DNA of 64,000 nt, taken from Nocardioides sp. Soil805. Lineage in GTDB: Bacteria > Actinomycetota > Actinomycetes > Propionibacteriales > Nocardioidaceae. This document shows, piece after piece, positions 8,536 to 16,678 of the stretch (position 1 is the first letter of the stretch; each line of letters opens with the position of its first letter). The stretch spans positions 79,121 through 143,120 of the forward strand of contig NZ_LMSU01000004.1 in assembly GCF_001429625.1 (NCBI RefSeq). The letters run 5' to 3'. Below the pieces are notes generated by a model. It made no database searches. It was not told where the DNA came from and worked only from the letters and a program-made list of their open reading frames with translations. A program made the position numbers and the translations under genes.

Positions 8536-9543
8536 ATGAGCACCCCCTTCTACGTCTCCCCGGAACAGCTCATGAAGGACCGGGCGGACTTCGCGCGCAA
8601 GGGCATCGCGCGCGGCCGCTCGGTCGTCGTGATCCAGTACGCCGACGGCATCCTGTTCGTCTCCGAGAACCCCTCGCAGGCGCTGCACAAGGTCTCCGAG
8701 ATCTACGACCGGATCGCCTTCGCGGCGGTCGGGCGCTACAACGAGTTCGAGAACCTCCGCATCGCCGGGGTGCGTCTCGCCGACATGCGCGGCTACGCCT
8801 ACGACCGGCGCGACGTGACCGGCCGCGGGCTGGCCAACGCCTACGCGCAGACTCTCGGCAGCATCTTCTCCTCCGGCGGCGAGAAGCCCTACGAGGTCGA
8901 GATCTTCGTCGCCGAGGTGGGCGACTCGCCCGCCGACGACCAGGTCTACCGCCTGACGTACGACGGCCAGGTGGCCGACGAGCACGGGTTCGCCGTGATG
9001 GGCGGGGCCGCCGACGTGGTGGCCGGTCACCTCCGCGAGCACTACGTCGAGGGCGCCACCCTCCAGGAGGCCGTCCAGCTCGCGGTCGCGGCCCTGGGCC
9101 ACAGCGAGGCCGACGACCGGGTCATCCCGACGCGCGACCTCGAGGTCGCCGCGCTGGAGCGCACCCGCCCGCAGCCGCGCAAGTTCGTCCGGCTGCGCGA
9201 GTCGCGCCTCGTCGAGCTGCTGGGCGAGCGGGGACCCGAGCAGGGCGACACCCCGCAGCCCGAGGACACCGGCGGCGCCAACGGGCCGACGGCACCGGTG
9301 GTCGACGACCCGGCCGACCCTACGGACCAGGTCAGCGGGACCACCCCGCCGCTCGAGGACCCGGTCACCGGGGAGCCTGGTCAGCCGCCGGTCGCCCCTC
9401 CGGTCGCACCCCCGACGTCACCGTCGCCGCAGCCCTCGCCGCAGCCCTCGCCGCAGCCGGCTCCCACGCCGGAGCCGAGCGACCCGGTGCAGCCCCCGGC
9501 CCCCGGCACCCCGCCGGCGGACCCGGGTACGCCCCGGCCCTGA
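8536..9543 (+). CDS. prcA: 20S proteasome alpha subunit PrcA with long proline-rich tail
   Basis: PrcA forms the outer gating rings of the 20S core and receives the ARC C-termini. Residues 1-225 match the family closely: the N-terminal gate FYVSPEQLMKDRADFARKGI, then ENPSQALHKVSEIYDR. The protein is 335 residues, about 90 more than usual. The extra C-terminal stretch (about 231-335) is low-complexity, rich in P, T, E and G, with a PSPQPSPQPSPQP repeat, and is probably disordered. A fully normal core and a smooth codon pattern argue against a frameshift. What the tail does is unknown; it would project from the outer surface near where ARC docks. Confidence 0.94.
   Translation: MSTPFYVSPEQLMKDRADFARKGIARGRSVVVIQYADGILFVSENPSQALHKVSEIYDRIAFAAVGRYNEFENLRIAGVRLADMRGYAYDRRDVTGRGLANAYAQTLGSIFSSGGEKPYEVEIFVAEVGDSPADDQVYRLTYDGQVADEHGFAVMGGAADVVAGHLREHYVEGATLQEAVQLAVAALGHSEADDRVIPTRDLEVAALERTRPQPRKFVRLRESRLVELLGERGPEQGDTPQPEDTGGANGPTAPVVDDPADPTDQVSGTTPPLEDPVTGEPGQPPVAPPVAPPTSPSPQPSPQPSPQPAPTPEPSDPVQPPAPGTPPADPGTPRP
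9422..9460 (+). repeat. 12-bp tandem repeat coding for PSPQ in PrcA
   Basis: The unit CGCAGCCCTCGC is repeated about three times and encodes the Pro-Ser-Pro-Gln repeats of the tail. Such tracts can change copy number by slippage. Confidence 0.7.
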
Positions 9544-9610
9544 GCCCTGCCCGTGCGGGTCGCCGTGCGTGTCTTCCGTCGGGACGGCCCGCAGGCGTGG
9601 TCCCGCGGCC

Positions 9611-9616
9611 TAGGGT
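9611..9616 (+). promoter_or_regulatory. -10 box TAGGGT of pafA (leaderless type)
   Basis: TAGGGT ends 6 bases before the ATG at 9623. This favours that ATG over the GTG at 9617. Confidence 0.5.
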
Positions 9617-9622
9617 GTGGTC

Positions 9623-10984
9623 ATGGACCGGCGGATCTTCGGTATCGAGAACGAGTACGGCGTCACGTGCACGTTCAAGGGGCAGCGCCGACTGAGTCCC
9701 GACGAGGTGGCGCGCTACCTGTTCCGCAAGGTGGTCAGCTGGGGCCGCTCCTCCAACGTCTTCCTGCGCAACGGCGCGCGCCTCTACCTCGACGTCGGCA
9801 GCCACCCGGAGTACGCCACCCCCGAGTGCGACGACATCGTCGACCTCGTCACCCACGACAAGGCGGGTGAGCGGGTGCTCGAGGGCCTGCTCCTCGACGC
9901 CGAGCAGCGGCTCCACGACGAGGGCATCGCCGGCGACATCTACCTGTTCAAGAACAACACCGACTCGGCCGGCAACTCCTACGGCTGCCACGAGAACTAC
10001 CTGGTCGGCCGCGCGGGTGAGTTCAGCCGGCTCGCCGACGTGCTGATCCCGTTCCTGGTGACGCGCCAGATCATCGTCGGCGCCGGCAAGGTCACCCAGA
10101 CCCCGCGCGGGGCGTCGTACAGCATCTCGCAGCGCGCCGAGCACATCTGGGAGGGCGTCTCCAGCGCCACCACCCGCAGCCGCCCGATCATCAACACCCG
10201 CGACGAGCCGCACGCGGACGCCGAGAAGTACCGCCGCCTGCACGTCATCGTCGGCGACTCCAACATGAGCGAGACGACCACCATGCTCAAGGTGGCCTCC
10301 TGCGACCTGGTGCTGCGGATGATCGAGGAGGGCGTGGTGATGCGCGACCTCACCATGGAGAACCCCATCCGCGCGATCCGCGAGATCTCCCACGACGTCA
10401 CCGGCCGCCGCAAGGTGCGCCTCGCCAACGGCCGCGAGGCCAGCGCGCTGGAGATCCAGGCGGAGTACCTCGGCAAGGCCCGGGACTTCGTCGACCGTCG
10501 CCAGATCAGCACCCCGCTCATCGAGCAGGCGCTCGACCTGTGGGAGCGCGGGCTCAAGGCGATCGAGTCGGACGACCTCGGCCTCGTCGACCGCGAGATC
10601 GACTGGGTCATCAAGTGGAAGCTCATCGACCGCTACCGCGCCAAGCACGGCCTGCCCCTGGGCCACGCGCGCGTCGCCCAGCTGGACCTCGCCTACCACG
10701 ACATCCACCGTGGGCGTGGCCTCTACTACCTGCTCGAGAAGCGCGGAGCGGTCGCGCGGGTGACCACCGACCTCAAGATCTTCGAGGCCAAGAGCGTCCC
10801 GCCGCAGAACACCCGGGCCCGGCTGCGCGGCGAGTTCATCCGCAAGGCCCAGGAGCGCCGCCGCGACTTCACCGTCGACTGGGTGCACCTCAAGCTCAAC
10901 GACCAGGCCCAGCGCACCGTGCTCTGCAAGGACCCCTTCAAGGCGTACGACGAGCGCGTCCAGCGCCTCATCGACGGCATGTGA
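9623..10984 (+). CDS. pafA: Pup-protein ligase PafA
   Basis: PafA joins the gamma-carboxyl of Pup's terminal Glu to substrate lysines using ATP. The 453-residue protein starts MDRRIFGIENEYG, the PafA signature (Glu9 and Glu11 bind Mg-ATP), and shares the NTRDEPHADAEKYRRLH motif with Dop, its paralogue. The ATG at 9623 is preferred to the GTG at 9617 because TAGGGT is placed 6 bases before it and the family start is MDRRI. It follows prcA by 79 bases and has its own promoter box. Confidence 0.96.
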   Translation: MDRRIFGIENEYGVTCTFKGQRRLSPDEVARYLFRKVVSWGRSSNVFLRNGARLYLDVGSHPEYATPECDDIVDLVTHDKAGERVLEGLLLDAEQRLHDEGIAGDIYLFKNNTDSAGNSYGCHENYLVGRAGEFSRLADVLIPFLVTRQIIVGAGKVTQTPRGASYSISQRAEHIWEGVSSATTRSRPIINTRDEPHADAEKYRRLHVIVGDSNMSETTTMLKVASCDLVLRMIEEGVVMRDLTMENPIRAIREISHDVTGRRKVRLANGREASALEIQAEYLGKARDFVDRRQISTPLIEQALDLWERGLKAIESDDLGLVDREIDWVIKWKLIDRYRAKHGLPLGHARVAQLDLAYHDIHRGRGLYYLLEKRGAVARVTTDLKIFEAKSVPPQNTRARLRGEFIRKAQERRRDFTVDWVHLKLNDQAQRTVLCKDPFKAYDERVQRLIDGM

Positions 10985-11016
10985 GCCTGCCTCAGCACCC
11001 GCTCAGAGTCGCCGGA

Positions 11017-11022
11017 TAGGGT
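11017..11022 (+). promoter_or_regulatory. -10 box TAGGGT of the FKBP gene
   Basis: TAGGGT lies about 50 bases upstream of the GTG at 11074, giving a short leader with a GAGAAGG ribosome binding site at 11058-11064. Confidence 0.45.
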
Positions 11023-11073
11023 GACCGCGCCGTCCAGGCCGCCCCCCGCACCGATCCGAGAAGGTGACCGCAC

Positions 11074-12030
11074 GTGTCTCGCCCCCGCAGCACCCGCACC
11101 CGTCGTACCCGCCTCGCCGCACTGAGCGGGGTCCTCCTGCTCTCCACGGTCGGCCTCGCCGCCTGCGGCGACGACGACGGGGCGTCCTCCGGCGCCGGCC
11201 TCGACGCGGTCAGCGTCACCGGCGACCCGGGCACGGAGCCGAAGGTCACGTTCGACGAGCAGGTCGAGCCCGACGGCATCGAGTCCGAGGTCGTCACCGA
11301 GGGTGACGGCGAGGAGCTCGGCGAGGGCGACAACGTGCTCGCGCACATCTGGATGGGCAACGGCTTCACGCAGGAGAAGGCGTTCAGCACCTACGACGCC
11401 AAGGCCCCGGAGCTGCTGACCTACGCCGACCTCGGCGAGCCGTTCCAGGAGGCCATCGACGGCCACACCGTCGGTTCCCGCGTGACGGTCGTGGCCAGCG
11501 CCGAGGACACCTACGGCGAGGGCGGCAACCCCCAGCTCGGCATCGGCAACCAGGACGGGCTGGTCATCGTCGTCGACCTGCTCTCCAAGGTGGCCGCCGA
11601 GCCGAGCGGTGAGGAGCGCGAGCCGGCCAAGTGGGCGCCGACCCTCGTCGAGGACGGCGGCACCATCACCGGCCTCGACTTCACCGAGGCCAACCGGCCG
11701 AGCAAGAACCTCCTCGACACCACGCTCGTCAAGGGCGACGGCCCGGTCGTGGAGAAGGGCCAGACCATCGCGGTCGACTACCTCGGCCAGGTCTACGACG
11801 CCAAGAAGCCCTTCGACGAGTCCTACTCCAAGCAGCCGACGTCGTTCCCGATCGGCACCGGCGCGGTCGTCAAGGGCTGGGACCAGGCCCTCGTGGGCCA
11901 GACGGTCGGCTCGCGCGTGATCCTGTCGATCCCGCCGGAGCTCGGCTACGGCAAGACCGGCAACGAGCAGGCCGGCATCAAGGGCACCGACACGCTGTTC
12001 TTCGTGGTCGACATCCTCGGCGCAGCCTGA
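11074..12030 (+). CDS. FKBP-type peptidyl-prolyl isomerase lipoprotein, two domains
   Basis: An exported prolyl isomerase that should help fold proteins on the outer face of the membrane. The 318-residue precursor has a basic N-terminus, a hydrophobic segment and a lipobox LAAC (Cys31). Two FKBP-like domains follow: the first (about 60-175) is degenerate, the second (about 215-318) has the canonical signature VDYLGQVYDAKKPFDES, IGTGAVVKGWDQAL and IPPELGYG. Start is GTG with GAGAAGG upstream. The gene lies between pafA and pafB, an arrangement common in this order of bacteria, but no direct role in pupylation is known. Confidence 0.9.
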   Translation: MSRPRSTRTRRTRLAALSGVLLLSTVGLAACGDDDGASSGAGLDAVSVTGDPGTEPKVTFDEQVEPDGIESEVVTEGDGEELGEGDNVLAHIWMGNGFTQEKAFSTYDAKAPELLTYADLGEPFQEAIDGHTVGSRVTVVASAEDTYGEGGNPQLGIGNQDGLVIVVDLLSKVAAEPSGEEREPAKWAPTLVEDGGTITGLDFTEANRPSKNLLDTTLVKGDGPVVEKGQTIAVDYLGQVYDAKKPFDESYSKQPTSFPIGTGAVVKGWDQALVGQTVGSRVILSIPPELGYGKTGNEQAGIKGTDTLFFVVDILGAA

Positions 12031-12104
12031 TCCGAGGGGGACACTCGGTCCGGCCGTCCCGGGGCGGCCGACGCGACGAGCCGGGGACGGCAGGGGGAGG
12101 CACG

Positions 12105-13097
12105 ATGGCCAGCGACAAGGCGGAGCGGCTGCTCAACCTGTACATCATGCTGCTCGCGCAGACCCGGTTCGTCTCCAAGCAGGACATCCGGCGCGCCCAC
12201 TACGCCGACTACCCCGACACCGAGCGCGGCGACGAGGCCTTCGAGAAGGCCTTCGAGCGCGACAAGGACGACCTGCGCGAGCTCGGGGTGGTCATCGAGG
12301 TGGGGTCGCTGGACGCGTTCTTCGACGACGAGCCGGGCTACCGCATCTCCACCGACACCTCCGCGCTCCCCGAGATCCGCTTCGAGGCCGACGAGGCCGC
12401 GGTGCTGGGCATCGCGGCCCGGGCGTGGGAGCAGGCGACGCTGGCGCGTCGTACGACCGAGGCCATGCGCAAGCTCACCGCCCAGGGCGTCGAGGTGGAC
12501 TCCGCCCGTCTCGACCTGGTGCCGCCGAGCCTGCGGGCCGAGGAGCCGGCCTTCGACGCCTTCTGGGACGCCACCCAGAAGCGCCGCGTCGTCACCTTCG
12601 ACTACAAGCGTCCGGGGGAGCAGCCCCGCAAGCGACGGCTGCAGCCGTGGGGCGTGGTCCGCAGCTCCGGTCGCTGGTACGTCGTGGGCCACGACGTCGA
12701 CCGCGACGCCGAGCGCGTCTTCCGCCTCTCCCGGGTGCAGGGACGCGTCAGCGGCGTCGGCAAGGCCGGTGCGTACGACGTCCCGCCCGGCACCGACGTC
12801 TCGGCCATCGCCGCCAACCTCGCGCCCCGCACCCCCGACGTCGAGGCCACCGTCCTGGTCCGCCAGCGCGCCGGGGTGGGCCTGCGCCGCCGGGCGAGCC
12901 GGGTCGAGGAGGACGTCGCCGGCCCCGACGAGGAGAGCGGCTGGGACCGCCTCGTGATCACCGGCCCCGGCTCCGACCTCGCCGGCGAGGTGCTGACGTA
13001 CGGCGCGTCCGTGGTCGTCGAGGCCCCCGAGGAGCTGCGGGCGGACGTGCTGGCCCGGCTGCAGGCGATCCTCGAGCAGGAGGGGGTGACCCGGTGA
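12105..13097 (+). CDS. pafB: WYL-domain transcription factor PafB
   Basis: PafB and PafC together form the activator of the RecA-independent DNA-damage response in actinobacteria. The 330-residue product has an N-terminal winged helix-turn-helix (about 1-70), a WYL domain in the middle with the motif GRWYVVGHD, and the C-terminal WCX extension. The start ATG at 12105 follows GGGGGAGG; the frame is open far upstream but that part overlaps the FKBP gene and is not conserved. It is coupled to pafC through a GTGA overlap. Confidence 0.93.
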   Translation: MASDKAERLLNLYIMLLAQTRFVSKQDIRRAHYADYPDTERGDEAFEKAFERDKDDLRELGVVIEVGSLDAFFDDEPGYRISTDTSALPEIRFEADEAAVLGIAARAWEQATLARRTTEAMRKLTAQGVEVDSARLDLVPPSLRAEEPAFDAFWDATQKRRVVTFDYKRPGEQPRKRRLQPWGVVRSSGRWYVVGHDVDRDAERVFRLSRVQGRVSGVGKAGAYDVPPGTDVSAIAANLAPRTPDVEATVLVRQRAGVGLRRRASRVEEDVAGPDEESGWDRLVITGPGSDLAGEVLTYGASVVVEAPEELRADVLARLQAILEQEGVTR

Positions 13098-14101
13098 ACG
13101 CCGCTCCCCACGACTCCGACAGGCCCGTCGTCCACGCCGCCCGCGAGCAGGTGGCACGACTGCTGGCCCTGGTGCCCTACCTCCACTCCCGCGGCGAGGT
13201 GCGCCTCGTCGACGCCGCCGCGGCACTCGGGGTCGACCCCGAGCAGCTGGACCGGGACCTGCGGGTCCTGTTCATGTGCGGCCTGCCCGGCGGCTTCCCC
13301 GACGACCTCATCAACGTCGACCTCGACGCCCTCGAGGGGGAGCGGATCATCCGGGTCGACAACGCCGACTACCTCGCCCGGCCGGTGAGCTTCGCCCCGT
13401 CGGAGGCCGCGGCCCTCGTGGTGGCGCTGCGCGCGCTGGCCCAGAGCGCCGCACCCGAGACCCGCGACGTCGTACGCCGCACGCTGGCCAAGTTCGAGGC
13501 AGCCGGCCAGACCGCCGCCGCGGAGCGGGTGCACGTCGAGACCGCTCCCGAGCCCGGCAGCGAGCTGGTGCCGTCGCTCCAGCAGGCCATCGACCACGGC
13601 CACCAGCTCGAGCTGGACTACCACGTCGCCAGCCGCGACGAGCACTCCACACGGGTCGTCGAGCCCCGCGCCCTCACCCGGGTGGGCGACGCGACGTACC
13701 TCGACGCCTGGTGCCACACGGCCGGCGGCGACCGCGTGTTCCGTCTCGACCGCATCCTGCGGGCCACCGAGCTCGACACGCCGGTGTCCGAGCAGGCCTC
13801 CCGGACCCGCGAGCTCGGCTCCGGCTGGTTCGCCGACGAGGGCTCGGCGACGACGGTGACCGTCCGGCTGGCGCCGCCCGCGCACTGGGTGACGGAGTAC
13901 TACCCGGTGACCGAGACGCGCCCCGGCCCCAGCGGCAGCCTCGACGTCGACCTCGAGGTCGCGAGCGAGGCGTGGCTGCGCCAGCTGCTGTTCCGCGTCG
14001 CGCCGCACGCGCGCGTCGTGGCCCCCCGGGAGTTCGCCGAATCGTTCACCGCCAGTGCCCGAGAAGCGGTCCGGCTCTACACCGGTCCCGGCGTACGATG
14101 A
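13094..14101 (+). CDS. pafC: WYL-domain transcription factor PafC
   Basis: Partner of PafB. The 335-residue protein repeats the plan of winged helix-turn-helix, WYL domain (ELDYHVASRDE... and the TYLDAWCHTAGGDRVFRLDRI segment, where Y-L-D-A-W-C replaces WYL) and WCX domain. The GTG start overlaps the pafB stop by four bases, so equal synthesis of both subunits is likely. The final codons contain a TACGAT box that may promote tatA. Confidence 0.92.
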   Translation: MNAAPHDSDRPVVHAAREQVARLLALVPYLHSRGEVRLVDAAAALGVDPEQLDRDLRVLFMCGLPGGFPDDLINVDLDALEGERIIRVDNADYLARPVSFAPSEAAALVVALRALAQSAAPETRDVVRRTLAKFEAAGQTAAAERVHVETAPEPGSELVPSLQQAIDHGHQLELDYHVASRDEHSTRVVEPRALTRVGDATYLDAWCHTAGGDRVFRLDRILRATELDTPVSEQASRTRELGSGWFADEGSATTVTVRLAPPAHWVTEYYPVTETRPGPSGSLDVDLEVASEAWLRQLLFRVAPHARVVAPREFAESFTASAREAVRLYTGPGVR

Positions 14102-14144
14102 GATGGACCACACGATCCCCGACACACACACCCTGGAGAGACTC

Positions 14145-14444
14145 ATGATCCAACCCCTGTTCGGCATGCCCCAGGGCGCGGAGTGGCTGGTCATCCTGGC
14201 CATCGTGGTCCTCGTCTTCGGCGCGGCCAAGCTCCCCGAGCTCGCGCGCGGCACCGGACAGGCGCTGCGCATCTTCAAGACCGAGACCAAGGGCCTGCGC
14301 GACGACGAGAAGGACCAGCCGGCGCCGCCGGCCACGACGGCCGAGCTGCCGCCGACCCACACGGACGTGACCCACACCGACGGGACGCGCACCGGCATCA
14401 ACGACCTGCCCACGGAGCCGCGCTCCGACAAGCACCCCGGCTGA
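14145..14444 (+). CDS. tatA: Sec-independent translocase subunit TatA
   Basis: TatA forms the pore that moves folded proteins with twin-arginine signals. The 99-residue protein has one N-terminal membrane helix ending FGAAKLPELARGTG, the conserved hinge, followed by an amphipathic helix and a polar tail. ATG 14145 is chosen because CTGGAGAGAC precedes it and the membrane helix starts shortly after; the in-frame ATG at 14103 would add a non-conserved stretch. The TACGAT at 14094-14099 is a likely -10 box. A Tat substrate is encoded in this window (the ABC binding protein at 49.6 kb). Confidence 0.92.
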   Translation: MIQPLFGMPQGAEWLVILAIVVLVFGAAKLPELARGTGQALRIFKTETKGLRDDEKDQPAPPATTAELPPTHTDVTHTDGTRTGINDLPTEPRSDKHPG

Positions 14445-14466
14445 GCGCCGCGCCCGTCGTACGTCT

Positions 14467-15303
14467 GTGAAGGTCCCCAGCCTCTTCCGCCTCTTCTCCA
14501 CGCGCCCCGCACACCCGGTCGGTCCCGACGGCAGCATGGCCCTGTCGGACCACCTGCGTGAGCTGCGCGCGCGGATCCTGCGCGTCGCCGTCGTCGGTCT
14601 GCTCACGCTCGGTGTCGCGCTGTGGCAGTTCGACCTGCTCTACGACCTGGTCTACGGGCCCTACGAGAAGGCGGCGGCGGCCCTGGCCGAGGGCAGCACC
14701 TTCGCCACCACGAGCGGGGCCGGCGGCGGCCTCATGCTCTACCTCAAGCTGTGCGGCTTCGCGGCCCTGGTGGTCACCGCGCCGTACTGGCTCTACCAGG
14801 TGTGGGCCTTCATCCTGCCGGGGCTGCACGCCCACGAGCGCAAGTGGACGCGGGTCTTCGTGATCGTGGCCGGGCCGCTGTTCCTGGTCGGGGTGGTCAT
14901 GGGCTACGTCACCCTGCCCAAGGGGCTCGAGGTCCTCATCGGGCTCAACCCCGACGGCGTCACCAACCTGGTGGACTTCAACGAGTACCTCCAGTTCTTC
15001 ACCCGCACGCTGTTCGTCTTCGGGCTGGCCTTCGAGATCCCCGTGTTCGTGGTGATGCTCAACCGCGCCGGCGTCGTCTCGGGCAAGACGCTCGCGGCGC
15101 ACCGGCCCTGGATCATCGTGGGCATCTTCATCTTCGCGGCCATCGCGACGCCGTCGGCGGACCCCTTCACGATGACCTTCATGGCGGTGCCGATGGTGCT
15201 GCTCTACCTGGTCTCCGAGGTCATCGCCCGCTCGCACGACCGTCGCAAGGCGAGCAGCAGCCCCAACGCCGGCCTGAGCCCCGACGAGCTCTCGCCCCTC
15301 TGA
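14467..15303 (+). CDS. tatC: Sec-independent translocase subunit TatC
   Basis: TatC binds twin-arginine signal peptides. The 278-residue protein carries the family motif SDHLRELR near residue 27-34 and six hydrophobic segments, with the conserved FEIPV in the fifth. The GTG start at 14467 is the first possible; an ATG at 14536 (just before ALSDHL) would also give a functional protein and cannot be excluded. The gene sits 22 bases after tatA. The C-terminal tail after about residue 255 is polar and variable. Confidence 0.93.
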   Translation: MKVPSLFRLFSTRPAHPVGPDGSMALSDHLRELRARILRVAVVGLLTLGVALWQFDLLYDLVYGPYEKAAAALAEGSTFATTSGAGGGLMLYLKLCGFAALVVTAPYWLYQVWAFILPGLHAHERKWTRVFVIVAGPLFLVGVVMGYVTLPKGLEVLIGLNPDGVTNLVDFNEYLQFFTRTLFVFGLAFEIPVFVVMLNRAGVVSGKTLAAHRPWIIVGIFIFAAIATPSADPFTMTFMAVPMVLLYLVSEVIARSHDRRKASSSPNAGLSPDELSPL

Positions 15304-15322
15304 GGTCTGACAGGCTGCCTCC

Positions 15323-15739
15323 ATGGACGTGCAGCCGGTCGTCGACGTCGACCCCTTCGACCTGCCCGAGTGGCTGGGCACCGCCCAGGTGGTCTGGCGC
15401 GCGGACGGCGGCCTGCGTGGCGGGCACCGGGTGGCCGGTCGCCTGACCGCGGAGGGCGAGGAGGACGTCGTGTGCGACCTGCTCGCCGTCGACGAGGCCT
15501 ACCCCGTCCCGGTGACCGACGACGCCGCCCGGTTGCGGGCCCACCAGGCGTGGCGGCACGAGCAGGTGCTCCTGGTGCAGTACGCCGACCGGCTGACGCT
15601 CGCCGTGCCCGGCACCCGCTTCGACGCGGGTCTCGTCCTCGACGCCCTGGGACGCCTCGCCAAGGCCGTGGGCGCCTCACCGGACCGCTGGGCCACCCTG
15701 CTGAGGATCGGCGAGGAGAAGTCGCGCCGGTCCCGGTGA
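15323..15739 (+). CDS. conserved hypothetical protein, 138 residues
   Basis: I recognise no family. The product is soluble, acidic in its first half and contains a middle region DLLAVDEAYPVPVTDD followed by a helical segment with many Arg and Trp residues, and ends EEKSRRSR. It begins with ATG 6 bases after CAGGCT, a plausible leaderless -10 box. Its position between tatC and a lipid kinase gives no functional hint. Normal codon use (strong GC at third positions) supports it being a real gene. Confidence 0.65.
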   Translation: MDVQPVVDVDPFDLPEWLGTAQVVWRADGGLRGGHRVAGRLTAEGEEDVVCDLLAVDEAYPVPVTDDAARLRAHQAWRHEQVLLVQYADRLTLAVPGTRFDAGLVLDALGRLAKAVGASPDRWATLLRIGEEKSRRSR

Positions 15740-15756
15740 CACCTCCTCCGCGGCGC

Positions 15757-15762
15757 TAGGGT
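15757..15762 (+). promoter_or_regulatory. -10 box TAGGGT of the lipid kinase gene
   Basis: TAGGGT ends 7 bases before the ATG at 15770. Confidence 0.5.
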
Positions 15763-15769
15763 CGCACCC

Positions 15770-16678
15770 ATGGACGCGGGCGCGGGACGAGTCGGTGGGA
15801 GTGCCCTGACCGGGGAGGTCGCCATGCTGACCAACCCGACCGCCGGCGGCGGCCGCGGGGCCCGCTACCGCGAGGCCGCCCTGCAGCGGCTGCGCGACAG
15901 CGGCCTCGTGGTGCGCAACCTGGCCGGCCGCGACGCGGACGAGGCGGCCGACCTGGCCCGGGCCAGCGTGGCCGACGGGGTCGAGGCGCTGGTCGTCTGC
16001 GGCGGCGACGGGCTGGTCCACCTGGCCGTCCAGGTGCTGGCGGGCACGGGTGTGCCCCTGGGCATCGTCCCGGCCGGCACGGGCAACGACGTCGCCCGCT
16101 ACCTCGACCTGCCACGCCGCGACCCGGTGGCGGCCGCGGACCGGATCGTGGCGCGGCGTACCCGCACGCTCGACCTGGCGCGCAGCGGCTCGCGCCACTT
16201 CGTGACCGTGATGGCGGCCGGCTTCGACGCGATCGTCAACGAGCGGGCCAACACGATGCGCTGGCCCCGGGGCCAGATGCGCTACAACCTCGCGACCGTC
16301 GCCGAGCTGCGGACCTTCCACCCGCTGCCCTACACGCTGGACCTCGACGGGGCGGCCCGCCGGGTCGACGCGATGCTGGTGGCGGTGGGCAACGGCCCCT
16401 CCTTCGGGGGTGGCCTGCGGATCACAGAGGGGGCCCTGCTGGACGACGGTTTGCTCGACGTGGTCATCATCAAGGAGATGTCTCGAGCCAAGCTGGTCCG
16501 CACCTATCCGAAGCTCTTCTCCGGCACCCACACGACGGTGGCCGAGTACGAGCACCACCGGGTCCGACGGGTGACCGTCGCCGCACCCGGCATCGTGGCC
16601 TACGCCGACGGGGAGCGCTTCGGCGAGCTGCCGCTGACCGTCGAGGCCGCGCCCGGCGCCCTGGTGGTGCTGGCATGA
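15770..16678 (+). CDS. diacylglycerol kinase-family lipid kinase
   Basis: Phosphorylates a lipid alcohol, most likely diacylglycerol, to return it to phospholipid synthesis. The 302-residue protein shows the DAGK catalytic domain: nucleotide loop TNPTAGGG (21-28), the GGDG motif (78-81) and PAGTGNDVAR (101-110). The C-terminal half is the beta-sandwich lid with FGGGLRITEGALLDDGLLDV. The start is supported by TAGGGT 7 bases upstream. Its stop overlaps the helicase start by four bases (ATGA), so both are on one transcript. Confidence 0.9.
   Translation: MDAGAGRVGGSALTGEVAMLTNPTAGGGRGARYREAALQRLRDSGLVVRNLAGRDADEAADLARASVADGVEALVVCGGDGLVHLAVQVLAGTGVPLGIVPAGTGNDVARYLDLPRRDPVAAADRIVARRTRTLDLARSGSRHFVTVMAAGFDAIVNERANTMRWPRGQMRYNLATVAELRTFHPLPYTLDLDGAARRVDAMLVAVGNGPSFGGGLRITEGALLDDGLLDVVIIKEMSRAKLVRTYPKLFSGTHTTVAEYEHHRVRRVTVAAPGIVAYADGERFGELPLTVEAAPGALVVLA

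Noticed and set aside
14103..14144. ATG at 14103 as the start of tatA
   Set aside because: It gives 14 polar residues before the membrane helix, not found in TatA, whereas 14145 has a ribosome binding site.
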